A DNA stretch of 64,000 bases from Aureimonas ureilytica. GTDB lineage: Bacteria > Pseudomonadota > Alphaproteobacteria > Rhizobiales > Rhizobiaceae. Shown here piece after piece: positions 1 through 8,408 of the stretch. The translations under genes were made by a program, and so were the position numbers. The stretch lies in contig NZ_LDQA01000028.1 of the NCBI RefSeq assembly GCF_001475935.1, positions 300,663 through 364,662 on the forward strand, in the 5' to 3' direction. Under the pieces are notes generated by a model. It was not told the DNA's origin. It saw only the letters and a program-made list of their open reading frames with translations, and ran no database searches. Each line of letters opens with the position of its first letter. The first letter of the stretch is position 1.

Positions 1-966
1 CTCCAGCGCGCGCAGGGCGATAGCGGGCTCGACGCCCGTCGAGATCGCGAGACCAGCGGCGACCAGCGCGTTCGCCATCTGGAACTCGCCCGCCAGCGGC
101 AGGACGATGCGATGGATCTGCCCGGCCGCCTCGATCTCGGCGATCTGACGATGGCGCTCGTGCTCCAGGCGCTTGAGAACCAGAAAGTCCCCTGCCCGCC
201 CGACGAGGCGAACGTCGGCGCCGGCCTGCCGCGCCGCATCGGCGGCGCGCGCCGACCATTCGTCGTCCGCGAAGATCACGGCCGGCGCGCCCTTGGGCAG
301 CAGCGTGTCGAACAGGCGCATCTTGGCGCGGAAATAATCCTCGACCGTGGGATGATAATCCATGTGGTCGCGGCCGAGATTGATGAAGCCGGCCGCCGAA
401 AGCCTAATGCCGTCCAGCCGGCGCTGGTCCAGCCCATGGCTGGACGCCTCCATGGAAGCGTGCGTGACGCCCTCGTCGGCCAGTTCCGCCATGAGCTTGG
501 CAAGCGCCACGGGCTCGGGCGTCGTCAGCGTGCCGTAATCGTTTCGACCGGGCGAGACGACGCCGGTCGTGCCGATCGAAGCGGCGGCGAGGCCGGCGGC
601 GGCCCAGATCTGGCGTGTGAAGGCGGCGATCGAGGTCTTGCCGCTGGTTCCCGTGACGGCCACCACGCAGCCCGGCTGCCGGCCATAAAAGCGCGTCGCC
701 ATCAGGGAGAGGGCGCGGCGCGGATCGTCCACCCGCACCAGAGGCAGGCGACTATCGATGGTGGCCTCTTTCGAGACGAGAAGCGCGGCGGCGCCCCGCC
801 GCTCGGCGTCCGCGAGGAAGCTTTCGCCATTGGCCTTGGTGCCGGCGAGGGCGGCAAACAGGAAGCCGGGCTCCACGCGCCGGGAATCCGAGGTCAGGCC
901 CGTGATGTCGATATGGGCTCCGTCTGGTCCGGTTTCGAACTCACCGGCGAGGTCGCAAAGCTTCAT
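1..966 (-). CDS. murE: UDP-N-acetylmuramoyl-tripeptide synthetase MurE (3' part outside window)
   Basis: Cytoplasmic Mur ligase that adds meso-diaminopimelate to UDP-MurNAc-L-Ala-D-Glu during peptidoglycan precursor synthesis. The translation from the ATG at 964-966 ([10 protein letters not shown]) shows the Mur N-terminal domain, the ATP-binding P-loop GTSGKTS near residue 107, the TTPEP motif and a middle domain ending in an [10 protein letters not shown] stretch. About 320 residues are present; the family is about 480-500, so the C-terminal ligand domain lies beyond base 1. It follows ftsI in the usual dcw order, but a full intrinsic terminator hairpin separates the two. Identity is firm from motifs and context. 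Confidence 0.95.
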   Translation of the reverse strand, partial: MKLCDLAGEFETGPDGAHIDITGLTSDSRRVEPGFLFAALAGTKANGESFLADAERRGAAALLVSKEATIDSRLPLVRVDDPRRALSLMATRFYGRQPGCVVAVTGTSGKTSIAAFTRQIWAAAGLAAASIGTTGVVSPGRNDYGTLTTPEPVALAKLMAELADEGVTHASMEASSHGLDQRRLDGIRLSAAGFINLGRDHMDYHPTVEDYFRAKMRLFDTLLPKGAPAVIFADDEWSARAADAARQAGADVRLVGRAGDFLVLKRLEHERHRQIAEIEAAGQIHRIVLPLAGEFQMANALVAAGLAISTGVEPAIALRALE

Positions 967-987
967 TCACCATCTTCCACGTCGCAG

Positions 988-1016
988 AAAAAAGCCGGCG
1001 GCGCGCCGCCGGCTTT
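988..1016 (-). terminator. Intrinsic terminator between ftsI and murE
   Basis: Perfect 26-nt palindrome at 991-1016 (core GCCGGCGG-CGCG-CCGCCGGC). Read on the minus strand it is followed by six T residues (993 to 988). It sits 64 bases after the ftsI stop and about 22 bases before the murE ATG, so by sequence it should end or attenuate transcription inside the dcw cluster. Confidence 0.8.
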
Positions 1017-1079
1017 CGAATTGGATCGTCTGGGCGGGCTTCTTAGAGCACCCTGCCCGACGATTGAAGCCTTTTGGCG

Positions 1080-2801
1080 TCAGTACGATACGAGGAGCTG
1101 CTTGCCCGCGTCGCCGAAATCGGGCTTCACATTGAGAAAAGTCGCGGCTCGGCGAATGATGTTGCCCACCAGCGGCGCGGCGTTCCAGCCGGCCTGCGCG
1201 TTGGGCTTGCCCGGCTCGATCTGCGGATCGTCCACGATCGACATGACGATGTAGCGCGGCTTCTCGATCGGGAAGGCGCCGACATAGGCGTTGAAGCGGC
1301 GGTCCTTGGCGTAATGGCCGTTGATGACCTTTTCGGCCGTGCCCGTCTTGCCGCCCACATGATAGCCGGGAACGTTGGCCGCGCGGCCCGAGCCTTCCTC
1401 GCCGTTGATGCGGAAGATCGTGCGCATGTCGAGCGAGGTCTTTTCCTGCAGGACGCGATGCTTGACCTCGTCAGCCTGCGCCTGGGTGCGCGGCAGGAAG
1501 GTCGGCGGAATGAGGAAGCCGCCATTGATCACGGCCGCCGCCGCGACCGCCGTGTTCAGCGGCGTCGTGGAGACGCCATGGCCGAAGGCGATGGTCATGG
1601 AATTGATCTTCTTCCAGGTCCTCGGCTGCGTCGGCATCGCGACTTCCGGCAGCTCGGTCTTGAGGCGGCTGAGAACACCCAGCCGCGTCAGGAATTCCTG
1701 GTGGTTTTCGAGACCCACCATATCCGCCTCGCGGGCCGAGCCGACGTTGGACGAATATTTGAAGATGTCGGGCACCGAGAGCGAAGCGCCCTTGTTGTGG
1801 AATTCCTTGATCGTATGGCCGGCCACGAAGAACGGCCGGGTGTCGACCATCGAATTGATGTTCACCTTGCCGAAGTCGAGCGCCATTGCGGTGGTGAAGA
1901 TCTTGAAGGTCGATCCCATCTCGAACGTGCCGGCCGAGAAGCGGTTGAGATTTTCCTTCTTCAGCGCGTCGCCCGGGCTGTTGGGGTCGAAGTCGGGCAT
2001 GGAGGCCATGGCGATGACTTCGCCCGTGTTCACATCGAGCACCAGCGCGCCGATCGCGACGGCGCGGTACTTCTGCATGGCGAGCACCAGCTCGTCGCGC
2101 ACGATGTGCTGGACGCGCAGGTCGATCGAAAGCTTCACCGGTTCCAGGCTGTCGTTCGAGGCGAAGCCGCTCGACTGCAGCGCCCGGAAGCCGCTGTCGT
2201 CGACATATTTCTCCATGCCGGCAATGCCCTGATTGTCGACATTGGTGAAGCCGACAATGTGAGCCGCCGTCGGGCCGCCGGGGTAGAAACGACGCTTCTC
2301 GGTGCGGAAGCCGATACCGGGAATGCCGAGCGCCAGGATTTCCTGCTGCTGGCGCGGCGTCAGCTCGCGCTTGAGCCAGGCAAAGCCCGCCTTGGACGAC
2401 AGGCGATCGTGCAGGACCTTCGGGTTGAGATCCGGCAGGACGGTCAGCAGCGCCTCGGTCGCCTCGTCGGCGTCGAGAATGCGGCGCGGCTCGGCAAAGA
2501 GCGAGGCGGTCTTGATGTCGGTCGCCAGCACTTCGCCGTTGCGATCCACGATATCGGGCCGCGTCACGGGGCCGGCATTGGCCATCGCGCGATAGGCGTC
2601 GTTGGGGTCCGCCATCGCGCCCCACATGAGGAGCCGCGCGCCGATGACGCCATAGATCGAGCAGAAGAGGCCCGTGGCGATGATGAAGCGCGCCTTGTTG
2701 CGCGGCGCTTCGCTGCGGCGCGGGCGCAGAGATCCAACGGCCGACGTCTCGGATGCACCGCGACGCCGCAGAAAGTTCAGGTTACGGCGAAAATCGATCA
2801 T
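1080..2801 (-). CDS. ftsI: Peptidoglycan D,D-transpeptidase FtsI (PBP3)
   Basis: Septal class B penicillin-binding protein that cross-links peptidoglycan at the division site. 573 aa, normal for the family. A basic cytoplasmic N-terminus precedes one membrane segment (about residues 38-60), then the PBP dimerisation domain and the transpeptidase domain. The active-site triad is visible: STFK with nucleophile Ser297 and Lys300, SSN at 350-352 and KTG at 485-487. The ATG at 2799-2801 overlaps the ftsL stop as ATGA, implying translational coupling. The next gene downstream is murE, after a terminator-like hairpin. Confidence 0.97.
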   Translation of the reverse strand: MIDFRRNLNFLRRRGASETSAVGSLRPRRSEAPRNKARFIIATGLFCSIYGVIGARLLMWGAMADPNDAYRAMANAGPVTRPDIVDRNGEVLATDIKTASLFAEPRRILDADEATEALLTVLPDLNPKVLHDRLSSKAGFAWLKRELTPRQQQEILALGIPGIGFRTEKRRFYPGGPTAAHIVGFTNVDNQGIAGMEKYVDDSGFRALQSSGFASNDSLEPVKLSIDLRVQHIVRDELVLAMQKYRAVAIGALVLDVNTGEVIAMASMPDFDPNSPGDALKKENLNRFSAGTFEMGSTFKIFTTAMALDFGKVNINSMVDTRPFFVAGHTIKEFHNKGASLSVPDIFKYSSNVGSAREADMVGLENHQEFLTRLGVLSRLKTELPEVAMPTQPRTWKKINSMTIAFGHGVSTTPLNTAVAAAAVINGGFLIPPTFLPRTQAQADEVKHRVLQEKTSLDMRTIFRINGEEGSGRAANVPGYHVGGKTGTAEKVINGHYAKDRRFNAYVGAFPIEKPRYIVMSIVDDPQIEPGKPNAQAGWNAAPLVGNIIRRAATFLNVKPDFGDAGKQLLVSY

Positions 2802-3157
2802 CGCGACTTGCTCCCGTCCACGGCGGCGAACCGTTCGCGGTTCTTCTGGTCGGTCTCAGGCACGACGGGCAGCGGAGGCGAAGGAAGCTGGTTCGGCTCC
2901 ACGATCTGCTCGGGAGCGGTCGGGTTGAGCTTCAGCGTGTCTTGGAAGGATTTGGCGAGCTGCTCCAGACGATTGGGCTGGTTGAGAAGACTCCAGTCCG
3001 CGTCGAGCAGCTGGATCGTCTCCTTTTCCAAGGCGATCTTGCGGTCGAGAAGCGCGATCTGATGCTCCACCGATTCGGCCTGATACTTCTGTCCGAAGGT
3101 CCAGGCGGCGGCGCCAAGCATGAGGATGACGAGGAGAACGTCGAGCGTCTTCGACAT
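2798..3157 (-). CDS. ftsL: Cell division protein FtsL
   Basis: Small bitopic divisome protein that works with FtsB/FtsQ to recruit and activate FtsW-FtsI. About 119 aa from the ATG at 3155-3157 (MSKTLDVLLV). A membrane helix covers about residues 3-21, followed by a leucine-zipper-like coiled coil with SVEHQIALLDRKIALEKE and a Pro-rich tail. A TTG at 3167-3169 that overlaps the rsmH stop would add four residues and cannot be excluded. Sequence conservation in this family is poor, so the call rests on size, topology and position between rsmH and ftsI. Confidence 0.88.
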   Translation of the reverse strand: MSKTLDVLLVILMLGAAAWTFGQKYQAESVEHQIALLDRKIALEKETIQLLDADWSLLNQPNRLEQLAKSFQDTLKLNPTAPEQIVEPNQLPSPPLPVVPETDQKNRERFAAVDGSKSR

Positions 3158-3165
3158 GGGACGGT

Positions 3166-4197
3166 TCAAGCTCCGGACGGCAGGTCTGCCAGCGACGGCA
3201 GATCGATGAAATCCGTCGCCTCGCTTTCCGGGCGCGGGGGCGCGTCGGTGCGGACGGCGGAACGCAACTTGGCGGAACGAGCGCGAGGGTTGGACGAGAT
3301 TTCGTCCTCGTCACCCGTCACCGGCCGGTTACGAGATTCGAATGTGCGGTCCTTATGCTGAACATCTGGTAAATGGCGCGAGGTCGAAGCCGCTTCCGAT
3401 CGATCGCGCAGGAAGCGCTTGACGATCCGATCCTCCAGCGAATGGAAGGTAACGATCGCCAGCCGGCCGCCGGGCTTCAGGACGCGCTCGGCCGCGACCA
3501 GCGCGCGCGCCAGTTCGCCCAACTCGTCGTTCACATAGATGCGCAGCGCCTGGAAGGTGCGCGTGGCCGGATCGATGCGATCCTTGGGCGCGCGGCCGAC
3601 GACGCGGCCGACGACCTGCGCCAGATCCAGCGTGCGCTCGAACGGACGCTCGGCCCGGCGCGCCTCGATGGCGCGCGCGATGCGCCCGGCCTGTCGCTCC
3701 TCGCCCAGGAAATTCAGGACGCGCGCGAGATCGCCGACCTTCAGTCGGTTGACCACATCGGCCGCGCTCGGCCCCGAGCGGCTCATGCGCATGTCGAGCG
3801 GGCCGTCCTTCTGGAAGGAGAAGCCCCTCTCCGCCTCGTCGATCTGCATGGAGGAGACGCCGATATCGAGCACGACGCCATCGACCGAGCCCCCCGCCTC
3901 ACGCGCGACGATCTCCTCCAGGTCGCCGAAGCGACCGTGGACGAGACGCAGATTCGGCTGCGCCGCCAGCATGGGCGCGGCGGCGGCGATGGCGGTTGGG
4001 TCGCGGTCGATGCCCAGAACACTGGCGCCCGACATGAGAAGGGCGGCCGAATAGCCGCCCGCCCCGAAGGTCCCATCGACGATCATATCGCCGGAGCCAG
4101 GGTCGAGCGCCTCCAGCACAGGCCGGAGGAGCACCGGAATGTGACGAACCGGTCCGCCATCGGCAGGTTCCTCAACCATGCCGTGATCCGTCATCAT
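3166..4197 (-). CDS. rsmH: 16S rRNA (cytosine(1402)-N(4))-methyltransferase RsmH (MraW)
   Basis: SAM-dependent methyltransferase that modifies C1402 of 16S rRNA in the ribosomal P site. 343 aa from the ATG at 4195-4197, which overlaps the mraZ stop (ATGATGA); a second ATG follows immediately. The SAM-binding motif [10 protein letters not shown] is at 41-50 with the acidic loop GIDRDP at 62-67. The later motifs [13 protein letters not shown] and the DGPLDMRM stretch are typical of MraW. The open frame extends upstream antisense to mraZ, but the family N-terminus ([13 protein letters not shown]) fixes the start. Confidence 0.96.
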   Translation of the reverse strand: MMTDHGMVEEPADGGPVRHIPVLLRPVLEALDPGSGDMIVDGTFGAGGYSAALLMSGASVLGIDRDPTAIAAAAPMLAAQPNLRLVHGRFGDLEEIVAREAGGSVDGVVLDIGVSSMQIDEAERGFSFQKDGPLDMRMSRSGPSAADVVNRLKVGDLARVLNFLGEERQAGRIARAIEARRAERPFERTLDLAQVVGRVVGRAPKDRIDPATRTFQALRIYVNDELGELARALVAAERVLKPGGRLAIVTFHSLEDRIVKRFLRDRSEAASTSRHLPDVQHKDRTFESRNRPVTGDEDEISSNPRARSAKLRSAVRTDAPPRPESEATDFIDLPSLADLPSGA

Positions 4198-4655
4198 TCC
4201 GGCGCACCCTCGGACATGCCTCGGCTGGATCGACGCGCCGTCAAACGCGCGCGCGCCTCCGCTCGATAGGCCTCGAACCGGGATGGCTCCCAGAGTTGGA
4301 AGAAATGATTGCGCCCCACGAAGGTCACGCGATCGGTGATGCCCGTGTGAGAGCGAATGAAGTCCGACACCATGATGCGCCCCTCGGCATCGAATTTCAG
4401 AAAGGCGCCATCGCCATAGGCAAAGAGCGACATGTCCGAATAGTCCTCGCTGAAAGGGTCCGCATCCGCCATGCGGGCCTCGTAGCGCTCCAGAAGATCC
4501 ATGCCGCCGACATCGATGGCCGGCTGCCCGATCGCCTGAAGGGCGTAAAGCTCGCGAAACCCGCGCGCCGCCAAGACCTGACGAAACAGGGCCGGCACCG
4601 ACACCCGGCCTTTGGCGTCGATATTGTTGACCGAGTTGGAGAGAAACCGGTCCAT
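4194..4655 (-). CDS. mraZ: Transcriptional regulator MraZ
   Basis: First gene of the dcw cluster: a DNA-binding repressor of its own operon, composed of two SpoVT/AbrB-like beta-barrel domains. 153 aa from the ATG at 4653-4655 ([10 protein letters not shown]), which matches the family N-terminus; an upstream start would add 15 residues. Both diagnostic DxxxR motifs are present: DAKGR at 13-17 and DAEGR at 89-93. Its likely operator, three ATGGG repeats in 10-bp register, lies about 200 bases upstream within the promoter. Confidence 0.95.
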   Translation of the reverse strand: MDRFLSNSVNNIDAKGRVSVPALFRQVLAARGFRELYALQAIGQPAIDVGGMDLLERYEARMADADPFSEDYSDMSLFAYGDGAFLKFDAEGRIMVSDFIRSHTGITDRVTFVGRNHFFQLWEPSRFEAYRAEARARLTARRSSRGMSEGAPE

Positions 4656-4847
4656 CGTCGCCGCCGACCGCCCCTCTGATCCCTCGCTTTGCCACGACAC
4701 CCTCGCCCACGCTCAACGCCGAATTTCAGCACACAAACTCACCCGCCGGCAGCACAACAGCCGACGTCGCCCCAGCCAAAACACGCTGAAACGGATGCTC
4801 GCCAATGTTCGAATTCGACCCAAAACCGGGCCTTCAGGATGAGATTT

Positions 4848-4880
4848 GGGATATCATGGGCTCCCATGGGGGTCAATGGG
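4848..4880 (-). promoter_or_regulatory. mraZ promoter with three MraZ boxes
   Basis: ATGGG occurs at 4856-4860, 4866-4870 and 4876-4880, an exact 10-bp period as described for MraZ operators. On the minus strand a -35 TTGACC (4876-4871), a 17-bp spacer and a -10-like TATCCC (4853-4848) overlap these repeats, so bound MraZ would cover the promoter. The 5' leader to mraZ would be about 190 nt. Confidence 0.8.
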
Positions 4881-4938
4881 AACGGCCCGGCCGAGCGGGA
4901 GCGGGCAGCCTGTTGCAGGCTTGCAGCACGACATGATT

Positions 4939-4963
4939 TTAATATGATTTAACAGTATATTAA
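4939..4963. promoter_or_regulatory. Phased TTAA array upstream of the mraZ promoter (candidate CtrA sites)
   Basis: TTAA occurs at 4939, 4949 and 4960, spaced 10 and 11 bp on one helical face, including TTAA-N6-TTAAC (4939-4953). The known CtrA consensus is TTAA-N7-TTAAC, so the spacing is one base short. It lies about 60 bp upstream of the mraZ -35, in a locally AT-rich patch. Confidence 0.4.
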
Positions 4964-5354
4964 GATGATCGGTTCTGCGCTCGGTTGAACTCGCTCAACG
5001 TGGCCCGAAGGGCCATCACAGCCCGGCGCGCGGGTCTTTGAATCCAGCATTTACAAAGGGTAAACGGCAGACGACCGACCCAAACTGCTAAGGGTCTCCA
5101 TTTTCTTAGGCCTGCCCAAGGCCGGCGTAAAATGCGCGAAAGCCGCTCTTGAACTTTTGGTAAAACAGGAAATCTAAGCGCGGCCGGCTTGAGTCGTGCT
5201 GCACCCGAAGGCAGGCGAGCGGATCGGCGGAGAATCGGGGAGAGCGTGGTGGAGCTTCATCCCATCCCGCGTCCCATGTCGGGGGACAGTCTCGGCTTGA
5301 GTGCCGAACGCCTCTGCGGGCGCCGATCATGATGGGGCGTGTCGATGGTCGAAG
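4964..5354. other. Intergenic region between rnpB and the mraZ promoter
   Basis: About 390 bases with no coding region I can support. The short open frames here lack a recognisable product or ribosome-binding site. It contains the 3' flank of rnpB (minus strand) and sequence upstream of the mraZ promoter. No clear intrinsic terminator for rnpB is visible. Confidence 0.5.
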
Positions 5355-5742
5355 GCCAGCCGGCCTATAAGCCGGGTTCTGTGCGGCGGCTTTCGCCGCC
5401 CGGCGACCATTCCTCTGGGACGCCGCTCGCGCGACGCCTCAAGCAACCCACCCGAACGACAGGGCCGGAGAGGCCTGGCGGTTTCCCGCCGCGTCGTTCC
5501 TATTCGGTCTTGCTCCCGGTGGGGTTTGCCCTGCCGTCGCCATTGCTGGAAACGCGGTGGGCTCTTACCCCACCGTTTCACCCTTACCTTCGGCCGAAGC
5601 CGAAGGCGGTTTGTTTTCTGTGGCACTTTCCCTGGGGTCACCCCCGCCGGGCGTTACCCGGCACCGTTTCTCCGTGGAGCCCGGACTTTCCTCCCCCGCC
5701 GCCTTTCGACATATGACGGGAGCGGCCGCCCGGCCGGCTGGC
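5355..5742 (-). ncRNA. rnpB: RNase P RNA (class A, alphaproteobacterial)
   Basis: Catalytic RNA of RNase P, which matures tRNA 5' ends. Read on the minus strand, the region shows the conserved GAGGAAAGTCCGGGCTCC block, the AGGGTGAAACGGTGGGGTAAGAG-type core, the GTTGCTTGAGGC block and the 3' signature ACAGAACCCGGCTTATAGGCC. The ends are set by helix P1, a perfect 11-bp pairing between 5732-5742 and 5355-5365. The length of about 388 nt is normal. A -35-like TTGACA sits at the right distance upstream. Confidence 0.97.
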
Positions 5743-5749
5743 GTGCGTG

Positions 5750-5778
5750 GTCTCGCGCGCCGGGGGGTCCGCTGTCAA
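5750..5778 (-). promoter_or_regulatory. Probable rnpB promoter
   Basis: Minus-strand CTTGACA (TTGACA at 5778-5773) is the alphaproteobacterial -35 consensus. After a 17-bp spacer the -10 position reads CGAGAC (5755-5750), a poor match. The predicted start near 5743 coincides with the 5' end implied by helix P1, which supports the assignment. Confidence 0.55.
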
Positions 5779-5790
5779 GCGTCGGTCGGC

Positions 5791-6351
5791 TCAGAGCGAT
5801 GCCAGAACCAGCTTCACCTTCTCGCAATAGCGGGCCGAAGTCGGGTTCATGCGTTTGGAATAATGGCCGGCATTGTATTTGAGAATCGTGCCGCACAGCG
5901 TGCCGCCGCCCCGGCGCTCGGCGCCGGCGAGATATTTCATGCCGTATTTGATGTTGACGATCGGATTGTAGAGATCGGTCGCATCGCCGGTGAAGCCCAT
6001 GTCGCGGGCCGTGGCGGGCTTGATCTGCATCAGGCCGATCTCACCGGCCCGGCCAGTGACGTCGACGCGGTAGTGGCTTTCGACGGAGACGATGGCATGG
6101 GCGAGTTCCACCGGCACGCCATTGGCCTTGGCTTCGCGCTCGATGATGTCGGCGAAGGGTTTCTGGGCGAGGCGGGCCGCCTCGTCATCGACCGCATCGA
6201 TCTGGCGGGCGGCGGGGTCTGTCAAATCCTGATCGGTCGAGGTCTTCTCGATAGGCGCGGTGGAAGTCGAAGAGGCGGTGTCGGCGTCGGCGGCGGTCAT
6301 AGGCGCAAGCAGAAGCGTCACGGCGGTGGCCATGGCAGGCAGTCGTCTCAT
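5791..6351 (-). CDS. Periplasmic lytic transglycosylase (SLT family)
   Basis: Secreted enzyme predicted to cleave the MurNAc-GlcNAc bond of peptidoglycan with formation of 1,6-anhydro-MurNAc. 186 aa. Signal peptide at about residues 1-24 (cleavage after AADADT or nearby), a Thr/Asp-rich linker, then a compact SLT domain at about 65-170 with catalytic Glu91 in SVESHYR, GLMQIKP at 106-112 and KYNAGH at 158-163. The short single-domain layout resembles family 1 (MltC/Slt-type) enzymes. It lies directly upstream of rnpB on the same strand and opens the peptidoglycan-hydrolase group. Confidence 0.9.
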   Translation of the reverse strand: MRRLPAMATAVTLLLAPMTAADADTASSTSTAPIEKTSTDQDLTDPAARQIDAVDDEAARLAQKPFADIIEREAKANGVPVELAHAIVSVESHYRVDVTGRAGEIGLMQIKPATARDMGFTGDATDLYNPIVNIKYGMKYLAGAERRGGGTLCGTILKYNAGHYSKRMNPTSARYCEKVKLVLASL

Positions 6352-6540
6352 TTCGGTCCTGTGGTCTTCGACGCTCCCGGCCTAACAATCCGGTTCCGTC
6401 GTCCCCTCTCGGCCGCAGATGCGCAGCGGCGGTACCCCCTCCTTTTGCCCGAAAAATCGAACCGGAAAGCGGCAATTCAGTAACGGAATATTAATAACTG
6501 AAACAAAACGCGCTTGAACAAACCTCTGGTCCGCGCGCTT

Positions 6541-7296
6541 TCAGCCTCCAGTTTGCACTGTTTGGAGGAGTTGCGTCAGCACCTCACCCGTTTCCTGATC
6601 GACACATCCATCGACGCGAACGGGCCGAAAATGACGCTGGAAGGCGCGGGTCACCGAGGCCGTCTCAGGCCCGAAGATTCCGTCGTTTCGGATGCCATAA
6701 CCATAGGCCGCGAGCTGGCTTTGATAGGCGGCGACCGCCGCGCCTCGATCCCCCTCGGCCAGCAAAGCTTTGTTTTGCTTATGTTTGCTGGCAAACCAAA
6801 GGCCGACACCGGCTGAAAAAAGTTGATCCCAAGGAAACAACTCGCCCGGATCTTCCTTCCTCGCAGGCGCAATATCGGAATGCGCCAAGACCAATTGTGG
6901 CAAGATCGACCAGCGATTGCCACAATCTTTGCACAATTCGATGACCGCATCGATCTGCCGTTGCGGAAATGGTCGGTAGCCATGCTCATGGCCGGGATTG
7001 ACGATCTCGATACCGATGGCGCGCGAGTTTACATCCTCCCTCCCCTGCCAAGAGCCCCGCCCTGCGTGCCAGGCGCGACGCGCTTCGGGCACAAGCTGAA
7101 TAATCTCGCCGTCTTCCTCGACGACATAATGAGCCGAGACTTCGCTCGCCGGGTCGGTCAGGCGCGCGAGCGCGGCCGCGCCCGTGCGCATCCCCGTGTA
7201 GTGGAGCAACAGCATGTCCGGCCCCGCCTGCCCCCGCCGCTCGTTATGGCTGGGCGACGGCACGCAGCGCGACACGAGTGCACTGTCGGGGCTCAC
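6541..7296 (-). CDS. N-acetylmuramoyl-L-alanine amidase (Amidase_2) with PG-binding domain
   Basis: Predicted zinc amidase that cleaves the MurNAc to L-Ala bond. 251 aa. The amidase domain (about 25-160) has the expected zinc ligands: His in LLHYTG near residue 32 and a second His with an Asp in the AHSDIAPARKEDPG stretch. A peptidoglycan-binding domain (about 180-245, DGIFGPETASVTRAFQRHF) follows. No signal peptide is visible, unlike AmiD lipoproteins, so an AmpD-like cytoplasmic recycling role or an unusual export route is possible. The start overlaps the stop of the DnaJ-like gene by four bases (ATGA). Confidence 0.88.
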   Translation of the reverse strand: MSPDSALVSRCVPSPSHNERRGQAGPDMLLLHYTGMRTGAAALARLTDPASEVSAHYVVEEDGEIIQLVPEARRAWHAGRGSWQGREDVNSRAIGIEIVNPGHEHGYRPFPQRQIDAVIELCKDCGNRWSILPQLVLAHSDIAPARKEDPGELFPWDQLFSAGVGLWFASKHKQNKALLAEGDRGAAVAAYQSQLAAYGYGIRNDGIFGPETASVTRAFQRHFRPVRVDGCVDQETGEVLTQLLQTVQTGG

Positions 7297-8012
7297 TCGG
7301 CGGGCGCCATCTTGCCAAGCGTCGCCCAGGCGGCGTTGATCGCCTTCATGCGCTCGGTCGCGATCGCCAGAAACTCCTGCGGCACGCCGCGCGCGACGAG
7401 ACGGTCCGGGTGGTTTTCCTTGACGAGTTCGAGATAGCGCCGTCGGATCGTCTCGGGACTGTCGCTCGGCTCGACGCCCAGAACCGCATAGGCCCCGGCC
7501 TCGCCGCCGATGATATGGCGGGCCTTGAGGCGCTCGAACTGCGGTTCGCTGATCTCGAAGAGTTCGGCCACGCGCTCGAGAAAGGCGAGTTCGCGGTCAT
7601 GAACGAACCCGTCCGCCCCGGCGATGAAGAACAGGCCGTCGAGAACGTCGGTCAGGAGCGCGCAGTCGCGCTCGCCGCTGCCACACAATCCGCGCATCCG
7701 CAGCGCATAGGCCTCGAACCCGGCCGTATCCTGCTTGGCGAGGTCATAGAGCCGGAAGACGTTTCGCACTTCCTCGGGCGGAATGTCGAAGATACGGCGG
7801 AACGCGTTGATTTCGTTCTGACTCACCACGCCATCGGCCTTTGCCATCTTGGCCGAGAGCGCGATCATCGCCACGGAGAAGGCGACGCGCTTTCGCGTTT
7901 CGCGATCGGCTTCAAAGGCCGAGCGAATGCGCTCTACCAGAGCTTCGACGGTGGCCGCGCCACTGGCCGCGAGATCCCGCACGAGTTGCGCGAGGCTCGA
8001 AAAGATCGACAT
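7293..8012 (-). CDS. TerB/DnaJ-domain co-chaperone (DjlA-like)
   Basis: 239 aa. The N-terminal half (about 40-155) is a TerB-like acidic helical domain with two similar KADGVVSQNE / GADGFVHDRE segments. The C-terminal half (about 173-238) is a J-domain with the invariant HPD at 201-203, so it should stimulate a DnaK-type Hsp70 ATPase. It differs from E. coli DjlA in lacking an obvious N-terminal membrane helix; the first residues are amphipathic. It is translationally coupled to the downstream amidase. Confidence 0.88.
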   Translation of the reverse strand: MSIFSSLAQLVRDLAASGAATVEALVERIRSAFEADRETRKRVAFSVAMIALSAKMAKADGVVSQNEINAFRRIFDIPPEEVRNVFRLYDLAKQDTAGFEAYALRMRGLCGSGERDCALLTDVLDGLFFIAGADGFVHDRELAFLERVAELFEISEPQFERLKARHIIGGEAGAYAVLGVEPSDSPETIRRRYLELVKENHPDRLVARGVPQEFLAIATERMKAINAAWATLGKMAPAE

Positions 8013-8121
8013 GGTTTCTTTCGTTTCAGCCGCGCCGCCAAGGGCGCCCGACTCGGCACTTTATCGCAGCGCGCTCTCTCGCGACAGCGAAAGCAGGCGG
8101 CAGCCAGCCCCTCTCTCGACG

Positions 8122-8149
8122 AAAAAGGCCCGCGCTGGTGGCGCGGGCC
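8122..8149 (-). terminator. Intrinsic terminator after the Thr-rich lipoprotein gene
   Basis: Perfect 9-bp stem (8127-8135 with 8141-8149, GGCCCGCGC/GCGCGGGCC) with a 5-nt loop, followed on the minus strand by five T residues (8126-8122). It is placed 32 bases past the stop of the lipoprotein gene. Confidence 0.8.
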
Positions 8150-8180
8150 CGGTCGGTGGCGCTGTGGGCCGCCCCTGCCT

Positions 8181-8408
8181 TTACGGCGTGGTGGTCGTCG
8201 TGCCCGTCGTGCCCGTGGCACCCGGCGTCGCGGTCATGCCGGTCGTTCCCGTTGTGCCGGTGGCCGGCGTGGTCGTGGTGGTTCCCGTCGCCGGAGCGGT
8301 CGTGGTGCTGGCGGCCGGCGTGGTCGTGTTCGAATTGCTTTTGTTGTCCGAGCAGGCCGTCAGCGCCAGAAGGGCGACGGCGCTAAGAGCAAGAGAGATC
8401 GTCTTCAT
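8181..8408 (-). CDS. Small Thr-rich lipoprotein
   Basis: 75 aa from the ATG at 8406-8408 (MKTISLALSA); an upstream start would add 15 residues before a good signal peptide. The signal ends in the lipobox LTAC, so Cys19 would be lipidated. After SDNKSNSN the rest is almost only Thr, Pro, Ala and Gly, with degenerate TTTPATG-type repeats and no folded domain. I do not recognise a function. It is monocistronic, with its own terminator, and lies divergent to the GH25 lipoprotein gene. A flexible envelope spacer or glycosylation target is conceivable but unproven. Confidence 0.75.
   Translation of the reverse strand: MKTISLALSAVALLALTACSDNKSNSNTTTPAASTTTAPATGTTTTTPATGTTGTTGMTATPGATGTTGTTTTTP

Noticed and set aside
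1074..3062. A 662-codon open frame on the plus strand opposite ftsI and ftsL
   Set aside because: It is antisense to genes with complete catalytic motifs. Its composition (His/Arg/Ala/Glu-rich) is the usual shadow of GC-rich coding DNA.
5106..5330. A 74-codon open frame on the minus strand between rnpB and mraZ
   Set aside because: No ribosome-binding site, no recognisable domain and unusual composition.
5301..6483. Several overlapping open frames over rnpB
   Set aside because: The region folds as RNase P RNA with a perfect P1 helix; the frames are by-products of its GC content.
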